Shown: positions 17,433-25,394 of the stretch, piece by piece
Position numbering within the stretch: the first letter of the stretch is position 1
Layout: every line of letters begins with the position of its first letter
Assembly: GCF_020194175.1 (NCBI RefSeq)
Contig: NZ_JADYVX010000036.1
Location: 1-64,000, forward strand
Source: Bradyrhizobium sp. BRP22
Lineage (GTDB): Bacteria > Pseudomonadota > Alphaproteobacteria > Rhizobiales > Xanthobacteraceae
DNA: 64,000 nt
Direction: 5' to 3'
The notes under the pieces: generated by a model
Told to the model about the DNA's origin: nothing
What the model saw: the letters and a program-made list of their open reading frames with translations, nothing else
Databases searched by the model: none
Program-made: the position numbers and the translations under genes

Positions 17433-18653
17433 ATGGCAAGCATCCTTCAACCAGCCAATGGCGAACGCGATGCTGCCGACAAGATATATGCAGCGATGTT
17501 CGAGCGTGCGCGAGAACTGTTGCCGCGCCTTCGTGAACGGGCGGCGACCACCGAACAACTGCGCCGCCTACCGCCCGACACCGAACGGGAGCTGCATGAG
17601 GCGGGGCTGTTCAGGCTCCTGCAGCCGAAACGGGTCGGCGGTTCGGAGCTGGATTATGTTGCTCTGGTTGATTTCGCCGAGGTCATCGCCGTTGCCGACG
17701 CATCGGTGGCATGGAACTTGGCCAATCTCGCCAGCCACCACTGGATGCTCGGCATGTTCGATCCGCGAGCTCAGGATATGGTCTGGAAGGAGAATCCGGA
17801 CGCGTTGATAGCATCGTCGTTCGTATTTCCCGCAGGCCGTGCCCGCAAGGTCGCAAACGGCTATCGCATCTCCGGGCGCTGGCCGTTTTCTTCAGGCGTC
17901 GATTCGAGCGGCTGGAACATGCTCGCCGGCATCGTTTCCAGCGACGACGAGGCAGAGGGGATCGAGCACCGGATCTTTCTGGTTCGGTCCGCGAATTATC
18001 GCATCATCGAGACCTGGGACTCCAGCGGACTCAGGGGAACAGGATCCAACGACGTAGAGATCGAGGATCTCTTCGTTCCCGATCACATGACGCTTGCAGT
18101 GCGCGACGTCGCTGGAGGACCGACGCGCGGCAGCACAGTCAATCACAACCCGCTGTATGCGCTGCCGGTGTTCTCGCTGTTCCCCTTTGTGCTGTCCGGC
18201 GCAGCGTTAGGCAATGCGCAAGGCTGCCTGGATGACTATATCGAGATCGCTCGGCATCGAGCGTCAACCTATAATCGGATGAAGCTCGGGGATCTGCAGA
18301 CCACGCAGATCAAGATTGCGGAAGCATCCGCCAAGATTGACGCGGCGCGGCTGATCATGCGCCGAACCTGCATCGAGGCGATGGCCGATGCAAGACGCGG
18401 ACGGATTCCGGATATTGCCGAGAAAACGCGTTATCGCCGCGATGGCGCGTTTTCGGTCAATCTGTGCACCGAGGCAGTTGGACTATTGTTTACGGCGAGC
18501 GGGGCGCGTGGCCTTTACACGGCAGGAACGCTCCAGCGTCAATTCCGCGATGCGCACGCGATCAACGCCCACATCGCCTTTAGCTTCGATGCGGCAGGTA
18601 CCAATTACGGACGGGTAGCTCTCGGCCTGCCGTCCGAAAACCTAACGCTGTAG
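17433..18653 (+). CDS. acyl-CoA-dehydrogenase-fold flavin monooxygenase (HsaA/HpaB-like)
   Basis: This 406-residue protein (from ATG 17433; a GTG at 17424 is the alternative) has the acyl-CoA dehydrogenase fold. It lacks the usual catalytic Glu signature and has the layout of reduced-flavin-dependent group D hydroxylases such as HsaA. Landmarks are the N-terminal helical domain (LFRLLQPKRVGGSELDY), the beta domain WPFSSGVDSSGWNM and WDSSGLRGTGSND, and the C-terminal four-helix bundle. A flavin reductase gene follows 10 bp downstream, supporting a two-component oxygenase. Hydroxylation of an aromatic or heteroaromatic ring is the likely reaction; desulfurisation-type enzymes of the same fold remain an alternative. 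Confidence 0.83.
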   Translation: MASILQPANGERDAADKIYAAMFERARELLPRLRERAATTEQLRRLPPDTERELHEAGLFRLLQPKRVGGSELDYVALVDFAEVIAVADASVAWNLANLASHHWMLGMFDPRAQDMVWKENPDALIASSFVFPAGRARKVANGYRISGRWPFSSGVDSSGWNMLAGIVSSDDEAEGIEHRIFLVRSANYRIIETWDSSGLRGTGSNDVEIEDLFVPDHMTLAVRDVAGGPTRGSTVNHNPLYALPVFSLFPFVLSGAALGNAQGCLDDYIEIARHRASTYNRMKLGDLQTTQIKIAEASAKIDAARLIMRRTCIEAMADARRGRIPDIAEKTRYRRDGAFSVNLCTEAVGLLFTASGARGLYTAGTLQRQFRDAHAINAHIAFSFDAAGTNYGRVALGLPSENLTL

Positions 18654-18663
18654 CGAGCTGCAA

Positions 18664-19155
18664 ATGGCCGCCGCGCCATTGGACGGACGGGACTTTCGAA
18701 AGGCGCTGGGAAGCTTCGGCACCGGCGTCACTATAGTCACGGCTGCTGCTGAGGATGGCAGGCCCGTCGGCCTGACCTGCAATTCATTCGCGTCCGTCTC
18801 GCTCAACCCGCCACTCGTGCTGTGGAGCCTTCTGGTCTATTCACAGAGTATGAGCGTCTTCCAGAACGCCGCGCATTTCGCCGTCAACGTGCTCGCAGCC
18901 AATCAACAGGAATTGGCTGCGCGCTTCGCGGCCAGCATGGCCGACAGGTTTGCAGGAACCGATTGGCGAAGCGGGCTCGGCGGCGCGCCCTTGCTGGCCG
19001 GCACTGCAGCGAACTTCCAGTGCCGCACGGCGGACCGGTATTACGGCGGCGACCACATCATTTTTCTTGGAGCCGTGGAGAGCTACGCCTACAACGATGC
19101 CGAGCCGCTGCTCTTTGCACGCGGCGAGTTTGGCCGCTTCAGCCCTGGTGTGTGA
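18664..19155 (+). CDS. flavin reductase (HpaC/HsaB-like)
   Basis: The 163-residue protein has the flavin-reductase-like split-barrel domain, with FGTGVTIVTAAAEDG, GLTCNSFASVSLNPPLVL and the typical AVNVLAANQQELAARFA segment. It would supply reduced FMN or FAD to the upstream monooxygenase. Length and motif order are normal for the HpaC family. It is followed by a TetR gene after 12 bp, so all four genes appear co-transcribed. Confidence 0.88.
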   Translation: MAAAPLDGRDFRKALGSFGTGVTIVTAAAEDGRPVGLTCNSFASVSLNPPLVLWSLLVYSQSMSVFQNAAHFAVNVLAANQQELAARFAASMADRFAGTDWRSGLGGAPLLAGTAANFQCRTADRYYGGDHIIFLGAVESYAYNDAEPLLFARGEFGRFSPGV

Positions 19156-19167
19156 TCCTCGCTTATC

Positions 19168-19857
19168 ATGAACAAGAAACCGCCTACCTCCGCCCGCCCC
19201 AAATCCAAGCGCCTTTCGCCGGAGGACCGGCGCCAGGAATTCATCCGCAAGGCAACCGAATTCTTCGCTGATGAAGGGTTCAATGGCGGCACGCGGGAGC
19301 TGGCCCGTCGCCTCGGCGTTACCCAGCCGCTGCTGTATCGCTATTTTCCGAGCAAAGACGATCTGATCGAGGAGGTCTACAAGAAAGTCTATCTCGAACC
19401 GCTCGAGAGCGGTTGGGAGAAGCGTCTGATGGACCGCTCGCGACCGATCCGCGAGCGGCTGTGTGAATTCTATAACGCGTACACAGACGCTATCTTCACG
19501 CGGATCTGGCTGCGCATCTATCTGTTTTCCGGTCTGAAAGGGCTCGAGATCAATCGAGCCTACGTCAATGTGGTTCGTGACAAGATCCTGACGCGCATCG
19601 TCAGGGAATGCCGCGCCGCTGCCGATCTGCCGGCTCAGAAGCCCACGGCGGCTGAGCTCGAGATGGCTTGGGTCTTTCACGGCGGCATTTTCTATTATGG
19701 TATCAGGAAATACATCTACGAGGCATCGGTGCTTGAGGATAAGGACAAGATGATCGCGGATGCCGTCGACGTTTATCTTGCAAGCTTTACGCGGATCGCC
19801 GAGCCGCGCCGGCTCTCGAGACGATCAGACCGTCTCCAGCTTGCCGGTGAGGACTGA
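19168..19857 (+). CDS. TetR-family transcriptional regulator
   Basis: The 229-residue protein has an N-terminal helix-turn-helix (NGGTRELARRLGVTQPLLYRYFPSKDDL split over residues 35-65) and an all-helical ligand domain. It is the last gene of the VOC-monooxygenase-reductase operon and likely represses it. Its final 33 bp overlap convergently with the Gfo/Idh/MocA gene on the other strand. Confidence 0.88.
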   Translation: MNKKPPTSARPKSKRLSPEDRRQEFIRKATEFFADEGFNGGTRELARRLGVTQPLLYRYFPSKDDLIEEVYKKVYLEPLESGWEKRLMDRSRPIRERLCEFYNAYTDAIFTRIWLRIYLFSGLKGLEINRAYVNVVRDKILTRIVRECRAAADLPAQKPTAAELEMAWVFHGGIFYYGIRKYIYEASVLEDKDKMIADAVDVYLASFTRIAEPRRLSRRSDRLQLAGED

Positions 19858-20814
19858 ACGCTGCACGGCCTCGAACACCCGAACGCCGTAGCGCATTTCG
19901 TCATGCGTCACGGGATAGACTCCATCACCGCGAATCGCGCGGCCGAACGTCTCCAGATTATCGCGCACGGCTGGATGCGGGGGATAATAGGCGATATGCC
20001 GGTCGGAGCCTCGAACGACCCGGGTCACGTCCCAACCGGTCGGCCTTTCCGGATGAGTGCGATCTCGAATCTCCATCCAACCATGTGATCCGAGCAGGGC
20101 GAGCCGGCCCATGAAGGGGGTGGCGAGGATTGCAGTCAACGCTGCGGTGGTGCCGCCCTCAAAGCCGAGCGTGATCGACAGCGTGTCGCCATTTGCAAAA
20201 TGGCTGCCGAGTGTGGCCAGCCGCGCCCAGACGGTCGTGGGTGTTCCGAGCAAGGCAACTGACAAGTCGACAAGGTGAATGCCGGTCGCCGACAACGGTC
20301 CTGCCGGATTTGCAGTTGCGGAGAGCCTCCAATTGTCCGGCGGCAGATCGAGAAACTTGTCCTGGCTGAAGTTGGCTTCAACCATCAACGCCTTGCCGAA
20401 CTCGCCCGCTGCGAGCCTCTGCCGCAGTTCGACGACCGCCGGCTCGAAGCGACGCTCATGACCAATGCCCAGCTGGACCTTCGCCGCCTTCACCGCTGCC
20501 AGCGCACGGTCCACATCCGATCCGGTGGTGCATAGGGGCTTTTCGCAGAAAACGTGCCGACCGCTTGCCGCAGCTGCAACGATCTGATCAGCATGGCGGT
20601 CCTGCGGCGTGCACAGGATGACCGCTTCGATGTCGCTTCGGCTCAAGGCGGCTTCGGAATTGTCGGCGGTCTCTAAGCCTTTTGCCTCGGCGGCCGCACG
20701 GGCAGCCGGTGCCGGATCCACGCCGAGCACCGGCCGGATGATCGAGCTTTCGCTAAGATTGGCGAGGATCGTCTGGCCCCACCAGCCGAGGCCGATGACG
20801 GCGGCTTTGATCAT
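19825..20814 (-). CDS. Gfo/Idh/MocA-family NAD(P)-dependent oxidoreductase
   Basis: The 329-residue protein starts with a Rossmann motif AAVIGLGWWGQTILANL, followed by the family hallmark CEKPLCTTGSDVDRA, where the Lys of EKP is catalytic. The C-terminal sheet domain contains GIHLVDLSVALLG. Most members oxidise or reduce sugars, inositols or related polyols; some act on biliverdin or aromatic dihydrodiols. It is the last gene of a minus-strand operon with a deacetylase-type hydrolase and a luciferase-like monooxygenase. Confidence 0.88.
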   Translation of the reverse strand: MIKAAVIGLGWWGQTILANLSESSIIRPVLGVDPAPAARAAAEAKGLETADNSEAALSRSDIEAVILCTPQDRHADQIVAAAASGRHVFCEKPLCTTGSDVDRALAAVKAAKVQLGIGHERRFEPAVVELRQRLAAGEFGKALMVEANFSQDKFLDLPPDNWRLSATANPAGPLSATGIHLVDLSVALLGTPTTVWARLATLGSHFANGDTLSITLGFEGGTTAALTAILATPFMGRLALLGSHGWMEIRDRTHPERPTGWDVTRVVRGSDRHIAYYPPHPAVRDNLETFGRAIRGDGVYPVTHDEMRYGVRVFEAVQRSVLTGKLETV

Positions 20815-21708
20815 GATGCGCGCCCCGTACCCTGAACCTTGGCCAGTGCCTCTCGCGATACCAGTCGCCGATCTCGCTTCCTGTCATCAGGGCGACGCCG
20901 TCATGGGCAATGACGTGGTCGAGGATCTGCTCGAGATCGCCGATCCGATGCGGCACGCCGGTGATGTAGGGATGGATCGAAATCGCCATGACACGGGCGT
21001 TATCCGCTCCCTCCTGATACAGCCGATCGAATTGATCGATGCAGCGGCGCAAAGACTGCTCTGAGGCAAATGCTGGAGGGCGTGCACGACGATGTCGTTG
21101 GTCTCAACGGTGTATGGAATGGTCGTGATCCGGCCGTATGGCGTATCGATGTCCTGCGGAAGATCGTCGATCACCCAGTCAGCGACGTATTCGATCCCGT
21201 GTCGGCGCAGCAGATCAAGCGTTTCGCCCGTCTCGGTAAGACCGGGGCTCTCCCACGAACGCGGCGGCTTGCCGGCGAACGTCGCGATAATGTCGACCGT
21301 GCGCTTGATGGCATCGCTCTGGTCGTCGACCTTGTGCATGGGGCCCTGCAGAAAGCCATGGCCCATGAATTCGAAGCCGGCCTCGCGCGCCGCGGCGGCA
21401 ACTCGCGGATAGGATTGGCAGACACTTCCGTTGATGGCGAGCGTGGTGGGAATGTTGCGGTCGGTGAGTGCCTTGAACTGACGCCAGAACCCGGCGCGCA
21501 TGCCGTATTCGTGCCAGGACCAGTTCGGAACGTCAGGCAGCAGTGGCTGCCCCATGGGAGGGCTCAGCACGGTGCGAGGCATCGCATGTTCGATGCGCCA
21601 TTCCTCCACGTTGAGGATCACCCAAACGGCGAGCCGTTTTCCGCCGGGCAGCTCAAGCTTCGGCCGGTCGATCAGCGCCTGGTGAGGAATTCGCTCCGAC
21701 AGCGCCAC
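20753..21708 (-). pseudogene. polysaccharide deacetylase-family hydrolase, one-base frameshift
   Basis: The first 215 or so residues, from ATG 21708, match the PuuE/allantoinase-like branch of the NodB family: WVILNVEEWRIEHAMPR, the NWSWHEYGMRAGFWR region and FMGHGFLQGPMH. After HALQHLP the frame breaks at about 21066. The other frame continues with SLRRCIDQFDRLYQEG, the active-site motif SIHPYITGVPHR, and HVIAHDGVALMTGSEIG. One missing base after HLP restores the protein. The gene is otherwise well preserved inside an intact operon, so a recent mutation or a sequencing error are both plausible. Family members cleave C-N bonds of amides, imides or N-acetyl groups. Confidence 0.85.
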
Positions 21709-21745
21709 GGGATATCTCCTCTGTCTTCTGCCGATCCTCGTCAGT

Positions 21746-22849
21746 TCAGCCTGCCACCATTCGTCGTGACCTTCCTGACTGCAGGCGGGGCAACACCTTT
21801 TCAGCCATAAGGATCATGGAGCGGCGCCCGAGCTCGCGATCCTTCCAGTCTTTGCCCGCATAGAGCAAGGTTCCGAACTCACCAACCTGCTCCTGAAAGG
21901 CGAGCAGTTTGTCGGCCACGCTGGAAGGGGTTCCGTAGATGACCAGGCGCTCACAAATCGATTCGAGGGTGACCTCCTCATCCGGCTGGTCGCGGTGTGT
22001 CTTGAACAGTTCGATGCGGCCATTCTTCTTCAACTTGGTGAAGAGCGAACGGTAGTAGTTCACGTAAGGTCCATCGGGATCGGTAGCGTAAGCCTTGGCA
22101 GTGGCTTCATCCTCGGCGACGAAGATGCTTTTGGCAACGCGCCAATTGGCAGGATCCGCCGTTCGCCCCGCACGCTGGCAGCCCTCGACATATCTCGGCC
22201 AATGGCTCTTGACCCAGCCAGGCATCAGGAAGTTCGCCGAAATCGGCTCCCAACCGCGGGCGGCAGCCTCAGTGACACCTCTCGAGAAAGGTGCAACGGC
22301 CGTAACCACGATCGGCGGATGCGGCCGCTGCAGCGGGCGCGCGATATAGCCCTGTCCGATCTCCGTCATCGTGGTTCGTGCCGTGGAGACCGACCAATAT
22401 TTGCCCTTGATGTCGTACGGCGGTTCGCTCTGCCAGATCGCCAGCACTTGATTGATTGCCTCCACGAACATTTCGTTGCGATCAGCGTCGAGATTGCCAA
22501 ACAGCTCGGCGTCGGACAGAAGGCCGCCGGGGCTGATTCCGAAGATCAGCCGTCCCTCGAGCATGTGGTCCAGCATGGCAATTGACGCTGCGACGGCAGC
22601 GGGGTGCGCATTCGGCAGGTTGACCGTTCCGGTGCCAAGGCGGATCTGTTTGGTCGCAGCTGCAATCCAGGCGATGAACGCGGTGCACGAGGTGATGTTT
22701 TCGGCGCGATCGGTCACGTGTTCGCCGACATAGGCTTCGCTGAACCCGAGCTCGTCCGCTAGCATGAAGGCTTCGCGGTCCTCCTGGAGCGACTGGCGCC
22801 AGTCTTTTTGCAGCGGGTGCATCGGCATGGTGAAGAAGCCGAGTTTCAT
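21746..22849 (-). CDS. LLM-class flavin-dependent monooxygenase
   Basis: The 367-residue protein is of the bacterial luciferase-like fold. The start is MKLGFFTMPMHP (22849); frame-open codons upstream are not protein-like. Diagnostic segments are EAYVGEHVTDRAE, IRLGTGTVNLPNAHP and GRLIFGISPGG. Such enzymes use reduced FMN to oxygenate nitrogen heterocycles, amines, sulfonates or ketones; pyrimidine-type ring opening by RutA is a known example, but this branch is different. It is the first gene of the minus-strand operon and divergent from the LysR gene at 22953. Confidence 0.88.
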   Translation of the reverse strand: MKLGFFTMPMHPLQKDWRQSLQEDREAFMLADELGFSEAYVGEHVTDRAENITSCTAFIAWIAAATKQIRLGTGTVNLPNAHPAAVAASIAMLDHMLEGRLIFGISPGGLLSDAELFGNLDADRNEMFVEAINQVLAIWQSEPPYDIKGKYWSVSTARTTMTEIGQGYIARPLQRPHPPIVVTAVAPFSRGVTEAAARGWEPISANFLMPGWVKSHWPRYVEGCQRAGRTADPANWRVAKSIFVAEDEATAKAYATDPDGPYVNYYRSLFTKLKKNGRIELFKTHRDQPDEEVTLESICERLVIYGTPSSVADKLLAFQEQVGEFGTLLYAGKDWKDRELGRRSMILMAEKVLPRLQSGRSRRMVAG

Positions 22850-22897
22850 GGACGTCATCCTGATTGAAGGCCTCCACGAGAGTAGCCATTGCCGGGC

Positions 22898-22920
22898 GCA
22901 AGAAAAATGATAATTCTTGC
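22898..22920. promoter_or_regulatory. 23-bp inverted repeat between LLM and LysR genes
   Basis: The perfect arms GCAAGAA and TTCTTGC are separated by nine A/T-rich bases. The site lies midway in the 103-bp gap between the divergent luciferase-like monooxygenase and LysR genes. Dyad size and position fit a LysR-type recognition site controlling both directions. Confidence 0.6.
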
Positions 22921-22952
22921 TCCCTCGCATTAGCTAATTTGATGGGAGAACT

Positions 22953-23930
22953 ATGGTCTCGCTGCGGCAGCTCCGGTCCTTTATCGCCGTGCATGAGGAA
23001 GGCTCCTTCACCGCGGCTGCGCTCCGCGAGGGCGCGACGCAGTCCGGAATTTCGCAGCATGTGGCGCAGCTGGAAGAGGAACTCGGCGCAGCGCTGTTCG
23101 AGAGGCACGGTCGCAACGTTGCGCTTACGGCGGCAGGACGTACGTATTACGAAGAATGCATCGCGGCGCTGAAGCGGCTCGACGTTGCGGCGCGGAAGGT
23201 CGCTGCCGAGAAACCGAGCGGACCCCTTCGCGTCGGCCTCATGCCGACCTTCACGCGGTCGCTGCTGCCGCCCGTGCTCGAGCGTTTCCTGCTCGCGGCG
23301 CCGGCGGTCCAGATTCATATTACCGAGGCCTATTCCGGCGTCCTTACCGACATGGTGCGGGCGGGGGAGCTCGACTTTGCCGCAGTGCCCGCGTTCTCCG
23401 GAACGCCCGGGATCTCGCAGCGTCTCTTATTGCGCGACCGTGAGATGCTGGTGCGGGCGCGCCCGCGGAAAAGGGGCGGCAACCGCACCTGCCCGATCCG
23501 ACTGTCCGACCTCGGTCCTTTGAAGGTCGTTGTGCCGGGCTGGCAGAACACCCGCCGCGGCAACATCGAAACTTATTTCGCCGCGAATGGGATCGAGATC
23601 GCTCAACGGTTGGAACTCGACGCCATGATGGGTACGCTGCAATTCGTCGCAGCGAGCGACTTCGTTGCGATCCTGCCCTTCATTATGATGGTGTCGGACG
23701 TAAAGGAGGCGCGATTTGAAATCCGGCCGCTCGAGGATCCGCCGCTTCATTCCGAATTCGTCCTAATTGAGCCGGCACGCAAGGCGATCTCCCCGGCAGC
23801 GGCACTATTTGCAAGGCTCCTCAAGGAGGAGGCGGCGCGTGCAGAGGCGCTGTTTGACCGCATGATCATGAGCGGCCTGTCGGTACCCCGGCCGGGCCGA
23901 AAGGCGCGGGGCACCCGTAGGCCCAAGTGA
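22953..23930 (+). CDS. LysR-family transcriptional regulator
   Basis: The 325-residue protein has the N-terminal winged helix (MVSLRQLRSFIAVHEEGSF, then TQSGISQHVAQLEEELG) and a periplasmic-binding-like effector domain beginning about residue 92 (GPLRVGLMPTFTRSLLP). It resembles the NAC/CbbR-like branch that responds to small metabolites. It stands between the minus-strand LLM operon and the long plus-strand molybdenum hydroxylase operon and may control both. A basic tail (RPGRKARGTRRPK) ends the protein. Confidence 0.88.
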   Translation: MVSLRQLRSFIAVHEEGSFTAAALREGATQSGISQHVAQLEEELGAALFERHGRNVALTAAGRTYYEECIAALKRLDVAARKVAAEKPSGPLRVGLMPTFTRSLLPPVLERFLLAAPAVQIHITEAYSGVLTDMVRAGELDFAAVPAFSGTPGISQRLLLRDREMLVRARPRKRGGNRTCPIRLSDLGPLKVVVPGWQNTRRGNIETYFAANGIEIAQRLELDAMMGTLQFVAASDFVAILPFIMMVSDVKEARFEIRPLEDPPLHSEFVLIEPARKAISPAAALFARLLKEEAARAEALFDRMIMSGLSVPRPGRKARGTRRPK

Positions 23931-23947
23931 TCGATCGATAAACAAAC

Positions 23948-23976
23948 TTGACGTTTGGCAACTTGCAACGTCTAAT
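23948..23976 (+). promoter_or_regulatory. candidate sigma-70 promoter with overlapping inverted repeat
   Basis: TTGACG (23948-23953) and TCTAAT (23971-23976) are separated by 17 bases. The interval includes an inverted repeat with arms GACGTT and AACGTC (23950-23972). It is about 60 bp upstream of the first gene of the molybdenum hydroxylase operon. An overlapping dyad is the arrangement expected for a repressor, but the regulator is not known. Confidence 0.42.
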
Positions 23977-24036
23977 CCGCTGTAGGCCGGCACCATAAGG
24001 CGGCTTGACGAAAAGACCTGGGAGGATGGCTGGCCA

Positions 24037-24918
24037 ATGAAAGCTCCGGCTTTCAGTTATGTGCGCGCGGAGAGCGTCGAGCATGCGCTCGAGCTGCTGT
24101 CACGCCATGGCAACGCGGCGAAGATTCTGTCCGGTGGGCAGAGCCTGCTGCCCGCGCTCAATCTGAGGCTTGCCGCCCCCGCTGTCCTGATTGATATCGG
24201 TCGGCTGGATGAGCTGCGCGGTATCAAGCTTCGTGACGATGTCGTCACGATCGGCGCGCTTACGCGCCACGCCGACCTGCTGACCTCGGAAGAAATATCG
24301 GCCAGCCTACCGCTGCTGCGAAAGGCCGCAGCCCATGTCGCGCATCCCGCCATTCGTAATCGCGGCACCATTGGCGGAAATCTTGCGCATGCTGATCCGG
24401 CATCCGAATTCCCTGCCTGCATGCTCGCACTTGATGCGAGAATGGTCATTCGAGGCGAGGGCGGCGAACGGCGCGTCAATGCGCGCGATTTTTTCCGCGG
24501 TATTTACGAGACCGCACTCGAACCACACGAACTGCTTGCCGCGATTGAAGTTCCGCGGCCCCAGCCAGGCTCGCGCACTTACTTCCATGAATTCGTCCGC
24601 CGCAGTGGCGACTACGCCATGACGGGTCTCGCCGCTCTTGCGCACGTTGATGGCGCGCAGCTCGGCGATCTGCGCCTCTCATACTTCGCCATCAGCGATC
24701 GCCCGCACCTTGCGCGCGCCACCTCTCATTTGGTCGGCGTTGAGATCACTGCCGAGCGCATTGCCGAGGCGCAAGCCGAACTGGACGCCGAGCTCGACCC
24801 CCCGGACGATCAGCAGGCTAGCGCAGCCATGCGCCGGCATTTTGCGCGGCTGCTGCTATTTCGCTGCGTGGCAGACGTTCTCGGGCGGCCGGAGCTTGCG
24901 ATGGAGGCGGTGAGGTGA
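24037..24918 (+). CDS. molybdenum hydroxylase, FAD-binding medium subunit (CoxM-like)
   Basis: The 293-residue protein has the CO-dehydrogenase flavoprotein-type FAD domain: LLSRHGNAAKILSGGQSLLP (residues about 19-38), TIGALTRHADLL, and AHVAHPAIRNRGTIGGNLAHADP, followed by the C-terminal domain. It would take electrons from the iron-sulfur subunit to NAD or a quinone. Its stop codon overlaps the GTG start of the small subunit, and gene order M-S-L matches xanthine dehydrogenase-family operons. Confidence 0.9.
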   Translation: MKAPAFSYVRAESVEHALELLSRHGNAAKILSGGQSLLPALNLRLAAPAVLIDIGRLDELRGIKLRDDVVTIGALTRHADLLTSEEISASLPLLRKAAAHVAHPAIRNRGTIGGNLAHADPASEFPACMLALDARMVIRGEGGERRVNARDFFRGIYETALEPHELLAAIEVPRPQPGSRTYFHEFVRRSGDYAMTGLAALAHVDGAQLGDLRLSYFAISDRPHLARATSHLVGVEITAERIAEAQAELDAELDPPDDQQASAAMRRHFARLLLFRCVADVLGRPELAMEAVR

Positions 24919-25394
24919 CAACCACCCGCATTGCGCTCACGGTCAACGGCGAGAGCGTCAGCGCGGACGTGCCGGCGCGGTTGAACCTTGCCGACTTCGT
25001 GCGCGACCAGCTTGGGCTGACAGGCACTCACGTGGGCTGCGAGCACGGGGTATGTGGTGCGTGCACCTTGCGCGTCGATGGCGAGATCGTTCGCAGTTGC
25101 CTCACGCTCGTCGTACAGGCGGATGGCTGCGCGGTAGAAACCATCGAAGGCCTGTCCGACAGCGGCGAGATAGCCGATCTCCAAGCCGCTTTCCGTGAAC
25201 GCAATGCGCTCCAGTGTGGCTATTGCACGCCGGGAATGCTGATGACGGCGCAGGATCTTCTGCGCAAGTGTGCAAACCCGGAACGAACTGAGATTCGTGA
25301 GCATCTCTCCGGCAATTACTGTCGCTGCACCGGCTATCATGCGATTGTCGATGCCGTCGAGCGTACGGCCAAGGCGAGGCAGCGCCGTTCATGA
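24915..25394 (+). CDS. molybdenum hydroxylase, [2Fe-2S] small subunit (CoxS-like)
   Basis: The 159-residue protein holds both iron-sulfur sites. The plant-ferredoxin-type site is CEHGVCGACTLRVDG plus a later Cys in VRSCLTLV; the helical-domain site is QCGYCTPGM and NYCRCTGYHAIV. The start is GTG at 24915 overlapping the preceding TGA, and its end overlaps the large-subunit start, so all three are translationally coupled. Confidence 0.9.
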   Translation: MTTTRIALTVNGESVSADVPARLNLADFVRDQLGLTGTHVGCEHGVCGACTLRVDGEIVRSCLTLVVQADGCAVETIEGLSDSGEIADLQAAFRERNALQCGYCTPGMLMTAQDLLRKCANPERTEIREHLSGNYCRCTGYHAIVDAVERTAKARQRRS

